Positions 1 through 11,399 of a DNA stretch of 64,000 nucleotides are shown piece after piece; positions within the stretch are counted from its first letter, which is position 1; each line of letters starts with the position of its first letter. A model generated the notes under the pieces. That model did not search any database, was not told where the DNA came from, and was given only the letters and a program-made list of their open reading frames with translations. The position numbers and the translations under genes are program-made. Origin of the DNA: Actinomycetota bacterium (lineage in GTDB: Bacteria; Actinomycetota; Actinomycetes; S36-B12; CAIYMF01); contig JAIUOK010000014.1 in the NCBI GenBank assembly GCA_020161245.1, positions 21,756-85,755 on the forward strand, read 5' to 3'.

Positions 1-166
1 CCACGGCCGGGCCGCGCATCCTGACTCTCGGTTCACCCGATCGGGTCTGCAACCGCTCCCACTCCTCGTCGGAGGGGTCCGTGCATGCGCGGATCCGGTC
101 GTTTGTCAAGCCCCCATTGGGCCTCTGACCTGCGACGACGCCCGGCAGAGGCCCCGAATCGCGTGG

Positions 167-172
167 TAAAGT
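167..172 (+). promoter_or_regulatory. candidate -10 element of carD
   Basis: The hexamer TAAAGT lies about 30 nt before the carD start, the best -10-like match in the 200 bp upstream. No convincing -35 box sits 16-18 bp before it. The rest of positions 1-201 shows no gene I can support. A 16-nt word at 122-137 recurs upstream of the DUF3263 gene. Confidence 0.35.
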
Positions 173-201
173 AGGCGGACCTGGAAAGGGGAACCCCACA
201 C

Positions 202-684
202 ATGACGTTCACGGTCGGTGACACGGTTGTCTACCCGCACCACGGTGCAGCCACCATCGAGGCCATCGAGAAGCGGGTGATCAAGGGGGTCGAGAAGGAC
301 TACCTCGTCCTGCGTGTCGCCCAGGGCGACCTGACGGTCCGGGTGCCCGCGGAGAACGTCGACCTCGTCGGCGTCCGCGATGTGGTCAACCAGGAGGGCC
401 TCGACCGCGTCTTCGACGTGCTGCGCCAGCCCTACACCGAGGAGCCGACCAACTGGTCGCGCCGCTACAAGGCCAATCTCGAGAAGCTGGCCTCGGGCGA
501 TGTCATCAAGGTCGCCGAGGTCGTGCGCGACCTCTGGCGCCGCGAGCGCGAGCGCGGCCTGTCCGCCGGCGAGAAGCGGATGCTGGCAAAGGCGCGCCAG
601 ATCCTTGTGTCGGAGCTCGCACTTGCCGAGAACACCAACGAGGACAAGGCAGAGGCGATCCTCGACGAGGTTCTCGCCTCCTGA
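202..684 (+). CDS. carD: CarD family RNA polymerase-binding transcription regulator
   Basis: A 160-residue protein of the CarD/CdnL family, which binds the RNAP beta subunit and stabilises open complexes, especially at rRNA promoters. The N-terminal Tudor-like RNAP-interaction domain covers about residues 1-55 (start [15 protein letters not shown]). The rest is helical DNA-binding domain and includes W85 (TNWSRRYK), the position of the minor-groove tryptophan in mycobacterial CarD. Length is standard. AAAGGGGAACC lies upstream of the ATG. It opens a co-directional run with a PIN/TRAM gene and ispD-ispF, a neighbourhood conserved in actinobacteria. In the family, CarD is essential and stress-responsive. 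Confidence 0.96.
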   Translation: MTFTVGDTVVYPHHGAATIEAIEKRVIKGVEKDYLVLRVAQGDLTVRVPAENVDLVGVRDVVNQEGLDRVFDVLRQPYTEEPTNWSRRYKANLEKLASGDVIKVAEVVRDLWRRERERGLSAGEKRMLAKARQILVSELALAENTNEDKAEAILDEVLAS

Positions 685-742
685 CCGGCGCGCCCGCGCC
701 GGGGTCGACCGGCCTGCCACGTCCGCGTAGGGAGGTACCGGC

Positions 743-1849
743 ATGACCCCGCTGAAGCTGCAGCGCGTCCCGAGCGTCATGGTCGAGGCACTGCGCCTCA
801 TGGTCGTGGTGTTCGGCGCCGGCGTGGGATACGAGGTCGCCAACCGGCTCGGCGCGTCCAGCGACGCCGAGGTGCTCGGCCCGTTCTCGGGCCTGTGGCT
901 CGGCGCCATCATCGGCGCGATGCTCGGCTACGTGCTCGGCGGCGCGGTCGCGCGGCTGACGCTGCGCACCATCGACCGCTCCGAGCGGGCGCTCGACGGC
1001 ATGTCGGCGGAGCAGGCGGTCGCGGGCGGCTTCGGCGCCGTCGTGGGTGTCGTCGCGGGCGCGATGGTCACCTGGCCGCTGTTCCTGCTGGGGCCGGCGC
1101 TCATCGTCGCCCCGATCTTCGTCTTCGTCGTCTGCACGCTGGGCTGGTTCGGCTTCCGCGTCGGCCGGTCGCGCCGCGACGCCGTCCTCGAGTCCGTCGG
1201 CACCCGGGCAGGCCTCGCGCCGCGCACGCCGTCGTCGGTCTCGCTGCCCCGCCTCGTCGACACGTCCGTGGCCATCGACGGCCGTGTGCTCGACGTCGTG
1301 CGCTCGGGCTTCCTGCACGGCCGCTTCCTGGTGCCGCAGCCGGTCATCGACGAGCTGCAGTCCATGGCCGACTCCGGCGACGAGCACAAGCGCGCCAAGG
1401 GCCGCCGCGGGCTCGACGTCCTCGAGTCGCTGCGCCACGAGCAGGGCGTCGACCTCCAGACCATCCCCGACGAGGCCATGTCGGTGCCCGACGTCGACGC
1501 CAAGCTCGTCCGGATGTCGATCGACCGCAACTGCGCGCTGCTCACCTTCGACACCAACCTCGCCAAGGCAGCTGCCATCGCCGGTGTGCGGGTGCTCAAC
1601 CTGCACGGGCTCGCGCTGGCGCTGCGGCCCCTCGTCGTGGTCGGCGACGAGGTCGACCTGCACCTGCTCAAGGCGGGCAAGGAGCAGGGCCAGGCTGTGG
1701 GCTACCTCGACGACGGCACGATGGTGGTCACCGAGCACGCACGCGACCGTGTGGGCCAGGATGTCCGCGTGACGGTGACCAGCGTCCTCACCACGGCCAA
1801 CGGCCGGCTGGTCTTCGCCAAGCCGGCGACCGCGGGCGCCGCCCGCTAG
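743..1849 (+). CDS. membrane-anchored PIN/TRAM domain protein
   Basis: A 368-residue protein. The N-terminal ~155 residues are hydrophobic and hold several probable membrane helices. A PIN nuclease-like domain begins near residue 171 (LVDTSVAIDGR, with later acidic residues in LLTFDTNLAKAA). A C-terminal TRAM RNA-binding domain covers roughly residues 300-362. This matches the YacL-type PIN/TRAM family, commonly encoded between carD and ispD. PIN acidic residues are present, so ribonuclease activity is plausible, but the substrate is not evident. GGGAGGTACCGGC precedes the ATG as a good Shine-Dalgarno site. Confidence 0.9.
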   Translation: MTPLKLQRVPSVMVEALRLMVVVFGAGVGYEVANRLGASSDAEVLGPFSGLWLGAIIGAMLGYVLGGAVARLTLRTIDRSERALDGMSAEQAVAGGFGAVVGVVAGAMVTWPLFLLGPALIVAPIFVFVVCTLGWFGFRVGRSRRDAVLESVGTRAGLAPRTPSSVSLPRLVDTSVAIDGRVLDVVRSGFLHGRFLVPQPVIDELQSMADSGDEHKRAKGRRGLDVLESLRHEQGVDLQTIPDEAMSVPDVDAKLVRMSIDRNCALLTFDTNLAKAAAIAGVRVLNLHGLALALRPLVVVGDEVDLHLLKAGKEQGQAVGYLDDGTMVVTEHARDRVGQDVRVTVTSVLTTANGRLVFAKPATAGAAR

Positions 1850-1870
1850 TCCCCTGACCGAGGTGGTGCT

Positions 1871-2596
1871 GTGACGCTGACGGCTGCGATCGTCCCCGCC
1901 GCGGGACGCGGCGAGCGGCTCGGCCCCGGCGCACCCAAGGCCCTGCGCCTGCTCGGCGGCGTCCCCCTGCTCGTGCACGCCGTCCGGGCGCTGGCCACCG
2001 CCCGCCTCGTCGACCTCGTCGTCGTGGCTGCGCCGGAGGACGGGGTCGACGAGGTGGTCTCGCTGCTGTCCGAGCACCGGCTGCTCGACGGCGAGCCCGG
2101 TGTCGCCCCGGCCCAGGTGGTCGCCGGCGGCGCCACCCGTCAGGACTCCGTGGCCCGGGCCCTCATGGCGCTGGGCGCCGACGTCGACGTCGTCCTCGTC
2201 CACGACGCGGCCCGGCCGCTGGCGCCGTCGTCGCTCGTAGACGCCGTGGCCTCTGCGGTGCGTGCCGGCGCCGAGGCGGTGGTGCCCGGGCTGCCGGTGG
2301 TCGACACCGTCAAGCGGGTCGACGCCGCCGGGCTCGTCGTCGAGACGGTCGACCGGTCGGTGCTGCGCAGCGTGCAGACCCCGCAGGGCTTCCGCCGTCC
2401 TGTGCTGCAGGAGGCGCATGCGGCGTCCGATCCCGATGCCCCCGCGACCGACGACGCCGGCCTCGTCGAGGCGCTCGGGCGCCCGGTGCTCGTCGTCCCT
2501 GGCGACGAGGAGGCGTTCAAGGTGACCCGCCCCCTCGACCTCGTGCTCGCCGAGGCCGTGCTGGCCCGACGGAGGGCCGCCGGTGTCGTCACCTGA
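1871..2596 (+). CDS. ispD: 2-C-methyl-D-erythritol 4-phosphate cytidylyltransferase
   Basis: IspD couples MEP with CTP to give CDP-ME, the third step of the MEP isoprenoid pathway. The nucleotide-binding signature is [10 protein letters not shown] near residue 8, followed by the conserved lysine of APKAL. Later motifs are [16 protein letters not shown] and the DDAGLVE region, all typical of IspD. Length 241 is normal. The GTG start is preceded by GAGGTGGTGCT. Its 3' end overlaps ispF by 14 nt, so the two pathway enzymes are probably translationally coupled. Confidence 0.96.
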   Translation: MTLTAAIVPAAGRGERLGPGAPKALRLLGGVPLLVHAVRALATARLVDLVVVAAPEDGVDEVVSLLSEHRLLDGEPGVAPAQVVAGGATRQDSVARALMALGADVDVVLVHDAARPLAPSSLVDAVASAVRAGAEAVVPGLPVVDTVKRVDAAGLVVETVDRSVLRSVQTPQGFRRPVLQEAHAASDPDAPATDDAGLVEALGRPVLVVPGDEEAFKVTRPLDLVLAEAVLARRRAAGVVT

Positions 2597-3074
2597 TCTG
2601 CCCGGGCTGCCACGCGTCGGCGTCGGCGTCGACGTCCATCCCTTCGAGGCCGGGCGCCCGCTGTGGCTTGCCTGCCTCGAGTGGCCGGGCGAGACCGGTG
2701 TGTCCGGCCACTCCGACGGCGACGTCGCCGCCCACGCCGCCTGCGACGCCCTGCTGTCGGCCGCCGGCCTGGGCGACCTCGGCTCGGTGTTCGGCACCGA
2801 CCGCCCCGAGTGGCACGGCGCCTCCGGGGCGGCCCTGCTCGGCGAGGTCGTGCGGCTGCTGGGCGAGTCCGGCTGGGCCGTGGGCAACCTGAGCGTCCAG
2901 GTGGTCGGCAACCGGCCCAAGGTGGGCCCGCGACGTCAGGACGCGGAGCAGGCCATGACGGCCGTCGTCGGAGCGCCCGTCTCGGTGTCCGCGACGACGA
3001 CCGACGGGCTCGGGCTGACCGGCCGAGGCGAGGGGATCGCCGCCATCGCGACGGCCCTGGTCGTCCGCGCCTGA
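2583..3074 (+). CDS. ispF: 2-C-methyl-D-erythritol 2,4-cyclodiphosphate synthase
   Basis: IspF cyclises CDP-ME 2-phosphate to MEcPP with loss of CMP, in the cytosol. Zinc ligands are visible in VDVHPF (Asp, His) and [10 protein letters not shown] (His). The family motifs [12 protein letters not shown] and [14 protein letters not shown] are also present. Length is 163. The GTG start lies inside the end of ispD. IspE, which supplies its substrate, is not in the window. Confidence 0.96.
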   Translation: MSSPDLPGLPRVGVGVDVHPFEAGRPLWLACLEWPGETGVSGHSDGDVAAHAACDALLSAAGLGDLGSVFGTDRPEWHGASGAALLGEVVRLLGESGWAVGNLSVQVVGNRPKVGPRRQDAEQAMTAVVGAPVSVSATTTDGLGLTGRGEGIAAIATALVVRA

Positions 3075-3131
3075 TCCGGCGGCGTCCGACCTGGTTGCGC
3101 CGCGCCCGTCGGCGTCGGGGAGGATCAGGGC

Positions 3132-3527
3132 ATGAGCGCGCAGCTTCCTGAGATCGCCAAGGCCTGGTTCGACTCCGTGGAGTTCGCCACGATCGCGACG
3201 ATCGAGCCAGACGGCCAGCCCCAGCTCTCGGTGATCTGGATCAGCCGCGACGGCGACGACCTGCTCGTCTCGACGGTGGCCGGGCGCCGCAAGCACCGCA
3301 ACCTCGAGCGCGACCCGCGCTGCACCGTGCTGCTGTTCCCGAAGGACGCGCCCTACTCCTACGTCGAGGTAAGGGGCACCGCGTCGATGACCCTCGAGGG
3401 CGGCCGCGAGCTCATCGACGAGCACGCCCGCAAGTACACCGGCGCCGAGCGCTACACCGCCGACGACGGCACCGACAACGTGCGCGTCGTCGTCCGGATC
3501 ACCCCGGACAAGGTCGTCACGCACTGA
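3132..3527 (+). CDS. PPOX-class F420-dependent-type oxidoreductase
   Basis: A 131-residue split-barrel flavoprotein of the pyridoxamine-5'-phosphate-oxidase-like superfamily, Rv1155/Rv1875-like. The opening FATIATIEPDGQPQLSVIWI and the KHRNLERDPRCTVLLF segment are typical of actinobacterial members that bind F420 rather than FMN. The substrate is unknown. It is distinct from the real PdxH at the end of the window. There is no clear Shine-Dalgarno site; GAGGAT lies exactly 6 nt before the ATG, fitting a leaderless transcript. It sits between ispF and cysS without obvious pathway linkage. Confidence 0.85.
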   Translation: MSAQLPEIAKAWFDSVEFATIATIEPDGQPQLSVIWISRDGDDLLVSTVAGRRKHRNLERDPRCTVLLFPKDAPYSYVEVRGTASMTLEGGRELIDEHARKYTGAERYTADDGTDNVRVVVRITPDKVVTH

Positions 3528-3653
3528 CCTGGCGCGACGCACCCGAGCGCCCGCCGGCACTGTTGCGGGGCGGAGCGATCCTGCTGGCGTCGCAGCCGTG
3601 GCCGGGCTGCGTGGCGGTCGGCGGGGCGGGGGAGCGCCGATAGGCTGGCCCGC

Positions 3654-5062
<1,409 letters not shown>

Positions 5063-5063
<1 letters not shown>

Positions 5064-6061
5064 TGGCGGGCAACAGCCAGCGCAAGGGCGCCATGCGCAA
5101 GCCGGGCTCGAAGAAGGGCCAGACCGTCGGCTCCGGCGGGCAGCGCCGTCGCTCGCTCGAGGGCAAGGGCCCGACGCCGAAGGCCACCGAGCGCGACAAG
5201 CACCCCGCGGCCAAGCGGGCGCGCGCTGCCGCGAAGAAGGCCGACGCTGCCGCCAAGAAGGCGCCCGCGCGCGGATCCGGCGCACGCGGTGCGACGTCCG
5301 TGCGCACCCGCAAGGACGGGCCGGAGATGGTCTTCGGGCGCAACTCGGTGCTCGAGGCGCTGCGCGCCGAGGTGCCGGGCAAGGCGCTGTACGTCCAGCA
5401 GTTCCTCGAGTCCGACGACCGCGTGCGCGAGGTGTTCCAGCTCGCCGCCGACCTGCACATCCCGATGCTCGAGTCGCAGCGTGCGCACCTCGACAAGATG
5501 ACCGCGGGCGCGATCCACCAGGGGCTCGTCCTCGAGGTGCCGGCGTACGAGTACGCCGAGCCCGCAGACCTCCTCGACCGTGCAGCGGCGGCGGGCGAGC
5601 GCGCGCTCATCGTCGCCCTCGACGGTGTGACCGACCCTCGCAACCTCGGCGCCGTCGTCCGTTCCGCCGCGGCCTTCGGCGCGCACGGCGTCCTTGTCCC
5701 CGAGCGTCGAGCAGCCGGCATGACGGCGGCGGCGTGGAAGACCTCCGCCGGTGCGGCGGCGCGGGTGCCCGTCGCGCGGGCCACCAACCTCACGCGGGCG
5801 CTGTCGGCGTACGCGAAGGCCGGCTGCATGGTCGTGGGGCTCGCGGCCGGCGGCACCACCCTCGACGACCTCGACGACGACCTCGCCCGCGGGCCGCTGG
5901 TCGTCGTCGTCGGCAGCGAGGGCGAGGGCCTGTCGCGCCTGGTGTCGGAGGCGTGCGACCAGCTCGTGGGGATCCCGATGAGCAACGACACGGAGTCGCT
6001 CAACGCGGGTGTCGCTGCGGGGGTGACGCTCTACGCCGTCAGCCGCGCCCGTCGGGCCTGA
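5063..6061 (+). CDS. rlmB: 23S rRNA (guanosine-2'-O-)-methyltransferase RlmB/TrmH family
   Basis: A 332-residue SpoU/TrmH (SPOUT) methyltransferase predicted to methylate G2251 of 23S rRNA. The first ~85 residues form a Lys/Arg/Ala-rich disordered extension that probably helps RNA binding. This is followed by an L30e-like substrate-binding domain starting at [13 protein letters not shown]. The catalytic SPOUT domain has [25 protein letters not shown] and the knot motif [15 protein letters not shown]. The ATG overlaps the cysS stop by one base. The cysS-rlmB pair is conserved in actinobacteria. Confidence 0.94.
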
Positions 6062-6099
6062 GCCCTTCGTCCTGGGGCCGCGGCCCCGCCGCTGGCGGA

Positions 6100-6318
6100 T
6101 CAGCCGCGGTCGGCGTCGCGCAGGTCGATCTCGCGGGAAGCCTCGACGAGCAGCAGCGCGAGGTCGCGGTCGAGTGCGGCGTCGAGCCGCGCGCGCAGCG
6201 GGACGGTGTCCCAGCCCCGCACCTCGGCGACGCGGACCCGGTGCAGCAGGCAGTCGACGTCGTCGCAGCCCGGGGCCAGCTCGCTGTAGCCGCACCGGAC
6301 GTGGTCGAACCTGCTCAT
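6100..6318 (-). CDS. small conserved-type hypothetical protein, 72 aa
   Basis: A 72-residue protein I do not recognise beyond its general look. It has three cysteines near the start (RCGYSE, GCDD, DCLL), which could bind a metal, and a charged helical C-terminus ending DLRDADRG. CACTAT lies 6 nt upstream of the ATG, consistent with a leaderless start. It is convergent with rlmB and followed by the antiporter gene on the same strand. Codon use resembles the neighbours. Confidence 0.65.
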   Translation of the reverse strand: MSRFDHVRCGYSELAPGCDDVDCLLHRVRVAEVRGWDTVPLRARLDAALDRDLALLLVEASREIDLRDADRG

Positions 6319-6356
6319 CCCCCGATAGTGCCCCACCGGGCAGGCGGATGGGCGGT

Positions 6357-7688
6357 TCAGGCGGGCTCGGTGATCCGTTCGGCGTCGGGAGCGGCCCTGC
6401 GACGGTTGATGCGGTCGCCGACGAGCGGGAAGACCAGTACCGACAGCGCACCGGCGCCTACGAGCGCGGCGGCGTTCTCGGGCAGCATGTGGCCGTTGCG
6501 CACCTCGATCGTCGTGATCGCCACGAGCAGCGGCAGCGCGGTCGCGATGTAGAAGCTGAACTGCCAGCGCTCGCGGTTGCCGGGCAGCGCCCGGCGGTAG
6601 AGGACGTACTGCGGGAGACCCCGCACCGCCATGAGCAGGACGAAGAACACCACGAGGCGCGCCGGGTTGGCGATGATCGAGTCGACGTCGAGGTTGGCGC
6701 CGCTGACGATGAAGAACAGCGGGATGAAGAAGCCGAAGCCCAGGGCCTCGATCTTCGGCGCGAGCCGGTTCGTCGCGCTCGGCGGGGAGTACTTGCGCAG
6801 GATCACGCCGGCCACGAACGCGCCGAGGACGGCGTCGAAGCCGAACACTGCGGCGAGCGTGAGCAGGAAGAGCATGAGGACGACGGTCCAGCGCACGGCC
6901 GTCTGCGAGCTGGTGTGGTGGCCGCGCTCGAACAGCTCGGCCATCCGGCCGGTCGCGAAGCGCCCAGGCGTCCGGTAGGTCAGCCAGGTCACGAGCGCGA
7001 AGATGGCCAGCACGATCACCGTGATGAGCAGCGACTTCGAACCGAGCAGCAGGGCGATGGCGAGGATCGGGCCGAACTCGCCGGCCGCGCCGCCGCCCAT
7101 GAAGAACGTACCGAACGGGGTGTCCAGCAGGCCGCGGTCGCGGATGACGGGGAGCAGCGTGCCCATCGCCGTCGTGGTGAGTGCGATGGCGATGCCGAGG
7201 AAGTCCTTGACGAAGCCGACGGCGTAGAGGCCGTAGGTGACGATGCAGGCGAGGGCCAGCGAGCTGATCCAGCCGGCGCCTGCGAGCTTGCCGGACAGGC
7301 CCCGGATGGCCCGTGACTCCAGCTCGTAGCCGGCGAGGAAGAACAGCAGGCCGAGCCCGAGCTCGTTGAGCAGCTCGATGCCGGCGTCGATCTCGATGAG
7401 GCCGAGGCCCTGCGGGCCGAAGAGGATGCCGGCGCCGAGCAGCAGCACCACCTCGGCGACTTTGAGGCGCAGCAGTCCGACCAGCAGCGGGATGAGCGCC
7501 GCGCACAGGGCGATGACGAGCAGCGACCCGAGCTCGCGCTCGAGCGCCGCGTCGGTCGCCAGCAGTGGAGCGAGCGAGCCCTGAATGCCGGCGAGGTGCC
7601 CTGACGCAACGCCGGAGAGCCCGACCAGCTGGTCCCAGCCTGACGTCAGGCCCGGGCCCCCCTGCTGCATCGCGATGACGACGTCCAC
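6357..7688 (-). CDS. CPA2-family monovalent cation:proton antiporter
   Basis: A ~443-residue integral membrane protein of the Kef/CPA2 family (Na+/H+ exchanger domain). It has about 12 hydrophobic segments and the family patterns LLGAGILFGPQGLGLI, GLGLLFFLAGYELE and GAFVAGVILRKYSP. No C-terminal RCK/TrkA domain is present, so it is shorter than KefB/C. The reading frame is open further upstream, but GGAGG five bases before the GTG at 7686-7688 decides the start. It probably acts in potassium or sodium/proton exchange; the ion cannot be told from sequence. Confidence 0.88.
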   Translation of the reverse strand: MDVVIAMQQGGPGLTSGWDQLVGLSGVASGHLAGIQGSLAPLLATDAALERELGSLLVIALCAALIPLLVGLLRLKVAEVVLLLGAGILFGPQGLGLIEIDAGIELLNELGLGLLFFLAGYELESRAIRGLSGKLAGAGWISSLALACIVTYGLYAVGFVKDFLGIAIALTTTAMGTLLPVIRDRGLLDTPFGTFFMGGGAAGEFGPILAIALLLGSKSLLITVIVLAIFALVTWLTYRTPGRFATGRMAELFERGHHTSSQTAVRWTVVLMLFLLTLAAVFGFDAVLGAFVAGVILRKYSPPSATNRLAPKIEALGFGFFIPLFFIVSGANLDVDSIIANPARLVVFFVLLMAVRGLPQYVLYRRALPGNRERWQFSFYIATALPLLVAITTIEVRNGHMLPENAAALVGAGALSVLVFPLVGDRINRRRAAPDAERITEPA

Positions 7689-7779
7689 GCGCCCTCCAGT
7701 CCACCCCGGCATGCCGACGCCCCCGCGCCCGGCCTGCCCCGACCGACGTCCCGTCCCGGAGCCTAGGCCGCACCCCCAT

Positions 7780-7908
7780 CCCGGTGAAGGTGCCCCCGCT
7801 TGCGTTAGAAGCAAGTTCTCCGCCCCAGGCTGTCCACAGGGCGCGCCTCTGTGGACAGCCTGGGGCGCTTTTCTTGCTTCTATCGCAAGGAGGGGCACCT
7901 TCACCCGG
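7780..7908. repeat. near-perfect long inverted repeat, about 125 bp
   Basis: Two arms of about 58 nt flank a 9-nt centre (GGCGCGCCT, about 7841-7849). Outer ends are GGTGAAGGTGCCCC and its complement. The inner 18 nt of each arm (GCCCCAGGCTGTCCACAG on the left) match exactly, and no gaps are needed to align the arms. It lies between the DUF4032 gene and the antiporter, both on the minus strand, outside both coding regions. As RNA it would fold into one very long hairpin. It could be a MITE-like palindrome, a terminator/processing structure, or both. Confidence 0.85.
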
Positions 7909-7934
7909 AATCGGGTCTGGGGACGGGTGACCGG

Positions 7935-9221
7935 TCAGAGGTCGAGTTCGGAGAGGTCGAGCTCGGCGGTCTCGTCGAAGCGGACCCCGGAGACGTCGCT
8001 GGGGCGGCCGAGGCGCTGGCCGAGGACGGCCTGCTCGTCGGGCTTCTCGGCGAGCACGTTGGTGACGTAATCGGCGGCGGCCTGCCAGATGGTGACGTCG
8101 GTGCCGAGGCGCTCGCCCATGAACCATCGGTGTTCGAGCACCTCGTGGTACATCTGCGCGGGCTCGAGCTTGGTGCGCAGATCCGCGGGCACCATGCCGG
8201 TGACTGGCTCGAACCGCTCGGCCACCCAGCGGTGCGCGACGAGCTCCTCGGGCTCCTTCTTGAGGTCCTCCTCGACCCGGAACGTGTCGAGGTCGTTGAG
8301 CAGCCGACGGGCCTGGTTCTCCTCGACGTCGAGGCCGGTCAGCCGCAGCAGTCGGCGGGAGTGGTGGCCGACGTCGACGACCTTCGGCGTGACGCGCACG
8401 CAGTCGCCCTCGTCCTCGGAGACGACCGACAGCTCCGCGATGTCGTAGCCGAGGTCGTTGAGACGCCGCACCCGCGCGTCGAGCGCGTGCCGGTCGCCGA
8501 GCGCGATCTTCACCGGCCCGGTGATCTCGCTCCACAGCGTCTCGTAGCGCTCGCGGACGAGGGCGGACGTCGCCACGGGGTCGATGCTCGGGTGCAGACG
8601 GCCGCTGGCCTCGACATCGAGCAGCTCGCCCGCGACGTTGAGCTCGGCGGTCTGCAGGTCGTACTCGCGCTGGCCGTTGGAGAGCTTGTCGTGGAGCTCG
8701 CCGGTCTCGGCGTCGACCAGGTACGCCGCGAACGCACCGGCGTCGCGGCGGAAGAGGGTGTTCGACAGCGAGCAGTCGCGCCAGAGGAAGCCGACGAGGT
8801 GCAGCCGGACGATGAGGACGGCGAGCGCGTCGATGAGGCGGTTCATCGTGTCCGGGCGCAGCGTCGTGCTGAACAGTGCGCGGTACGGCAGGGAGAACTG
8901 CAGGTGCCGCGTGATGATCGCGGCCGGGAGCTCCTCGCCGGCGCGGTCGGTGCGGCCGGCCACGATGCCCACCGGATCGACGCACGGGACGTCGCGGCGG
9001 CCGAGCTCGAAGAGCAGGTCGTACTCGTGCCGGGCGATCGGCTCGACCGTCTCCTTGACTGCGTACACGGAGCCGCCGAGCTTGACGAAGCGCACGATGT
9101 GGCGCGAGATGCCGCGGGGGAGCGCGACGAGCACGGACTCCGGCCACTCCTCGAGGGGGACGTCCCACGGGAGGAACAGCAGGTCGTGCTCGCCGGCGGC
9201 GGCCGTGACGCGCAGGGCCAT
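7935..9221 (-). CDS. DUF4032 domain-containing, kinase-fold protein
   Basis: A 428-residue protein matching the actinobacterial DUF4032 family, with an N-terminal lipopolysaccharide-kinase-like (protein-kinase fold) region. The segment LWRDCSLSN followed by AYLVDAETGELHD resembles a catalytic loop and a metal-binding Asp. Substrate unknown. The frame extends further upstream, but AAGGA five bases before the ATG at 9219-9221 supports this start. It follows the sugar-ABC ATPase gene but is separated from it by a strong terminator. Confidence 0.85.
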   Translation of the reverse strand: MALRVTAAAGEHDLLFLPWDVPLEEWPESVLVALPRGISRHIVRFVKLGGSVYAVKETVEPIARHEYDLLFELGRRDVPCVDPVGIVAGRTDRAGEELPAAIITRHLQFSLPYRALFSTTLRPDTMNRLIDALAVLIVRLHLVGFLWRDCSLSNTLFRRDAGAFAAYLVDAETGELHDKLSNGQREYDLQTAELNVAGELLDVEASGRLHPSIDPVATSALVRERYETLWSEITGPVKIALGDRHALDARVRRLNDLGYDIAELSVVSEDEGDCVRVTPKVVDVGHHSRRLLRLTGLDVEENQARRLLNDLDTFRVEEDLKKEPEELVAHRWVAERFEPVTGMVPADLRTKLEPAQMYHEVLEHRWFMGERLGTDVTIWQAAADYVTNVLAEKPDEQAVLGQRLGRPSDVSGVRFDETAELDLSELDL

Positions 9222-9255
9222 GTCGTCCTTCGCTGTGCGCAGGTATCGGGATGCG

Positions 9256-9294
9256 CGAAGGGGTGGCGGCGCTGTCGCGCTCGCCACCCCTTCG
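9256..9294 (-). terminator. intrinsic hairpin terminator of the ABC ATPase gene
   Basis: A perfect 13-bp stem (CGAAGGGGTGGCG with its complement) and a 13-nt loop lie about 40 bp past the stop of the ABC ATPase gene and just upstream of the DUF4032 start. There is no strong U tract, as is common in high-GC actinobacteria. Confidence 0.8.
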
Positions 9295-9332
9295 TGGTCG
9301 TCCTGGTGCCGCAGGCGCGGCCGCTCGATCGA

Positions 9333-10445
<1,113 letters not shown>

Positions 10446-10601
10446 AGCAGTAGCCAACCCTTCACCGGCAGGTACGTGCCGGACGATCCGTAGTGGAGGG
10501 ACACCGGTCTGGGTAGTCCGGCCCTCGCACCGTAACCGTTTGCGCGGCGGCTGGGAAGGGCTACGCCCGAAGTGGGCTTCCGGCGACGCCGGATCGCGCC
10601 G

Positions 10602-11399
10602 TCAGCCTGCCGAGCGCCCCGCTGCCGCCCGCCCGCGGCGGGCGTCCGCCAGGGCGGAGAGCAGGACGGCGACCGAGGCGGGATCGGCCACGCGGTGGCC
10701 CGCGAGCGTCTCGCCGGAGCCGACCTTGACCCCGACGTCGCCGGCGCGCAGCCGCCGGAAGGCGTTCTCGTCGGTGACGTCGTCGCCGACGAACAGCACC
10801 GCATCGGCACCCGACTCCTCGCGTACGACGTCGAGGGCCTCGCCCTTGTCGGCGTGCACGACCGACAGCTCGAGCACCTCCTTGCCCTCCGTGGCCGTGA
10901 CGCCGTCCCTGCTCGCCGGCCCGGCGCGGAGCAGATCGAGGACTCGGCGCGCGTCGTCGCGGGAGGCCAGCCGGACGTGCACGGCGACACCGGTGGGCTT
11001 GGGCTCGACGAGGACGCCGGCGACGCCGGACACGATCCGGGCGACGTCCTCGGCGACGGCGTCCTTGCGGTCATCGGCGCGGTGGTCTGCCGAGCGCAGG
11101 ACACCGGGCTCGAACTCGCAGCCGTGGCTGCCGACGAGCCGCACGCCGGGCTCGTCCTCCAGGCCGGACAGCGCGCCGAGCTCGCGCAGGCCGCGGCCGG
11201 ACACGACGACGACGTCGGTGCCCGGCAGCGCCGAGAGCGCGCGGAGCGCCGCGACCGCCTCCGGCAGCGGGACGGCGGCCGACGGGTCCTCGACGATCGG
11301 CGACAGCGTGCCGTCGTAGTCGACGCCGACGAGCAGCCGCGGCACCCGGGCCAGCGCCGCGACGGCGCCAAGCAACGGCGCGGGCAGAGCGTCGCTCAC
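10602..11399 (-). CDS. otsB: trehalose-6-phosphate phosphatase
   Basis: A 265-residue HAD-superfamily phosphatase that removes phosphate from trehalose 6-phosphate. Motif I is VDYDGTLSPI (nucleophile and acid Asp), motif II lies in VVVVSGRG, and motif IV is VGDDVTDENAF. The GTG start overlaps the otsA stop by 4 nt (GTGA), so synthesis should be coupled to otsA. Together they form the OtsAB route from UDP-glucose (or another NDP-glucose) and glucose 6-phosphate to trehalose, an osmolyte and carbon store. Confidence 0.94.
   Translation of the reverse strand: MSDALPAPLLGAVAALARVPRLLVGVDYDGTLSPIVEDPSAAVPLPEAVAALRALSALPGTDVVVVSGRGLRELGALSGLEDEPGVRLVGSHGCEFEPGVLRSADHRADDRKDAVAEDVARIVSGVAGVLVEPKPTGVAVHVRLASRDDARRVLDLLRAGPASRDGVTATEGKEVLELSVVHADKGEALDVVREESGADAVLFVGDDVTDENAFRRLRAGDVGVKVGSGETLAGHRVADPASVAVLLSALADARRGRAAAGRSAG

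Noticed and set aside
33..224. 63-codon minus-strand ORF covering the carD promoter and start
   Set aside because: It overlaps the carD ribosome site and first codons, has no ribosome site of its own, and its translation is Arg-rich noise.
506..2920. Very long antisense open frame across carD to ispF; similar ones at 2589-5285 (minus), 36811-40794 (plus) and 11459-13018 (plus)
   Set aside because: Stop codons are rare in alternative frames of very GC-rich coding DNA. The translations are low-complexity (Arg/Gly/His/Asp-rich), and the other strand holds clear conserved proteins.
7842..7849. GGCGCGCC palindrome as a separate regulatory site
   Set aside because: It is only the centre of the long inverted repeat and needs no separate explanation.
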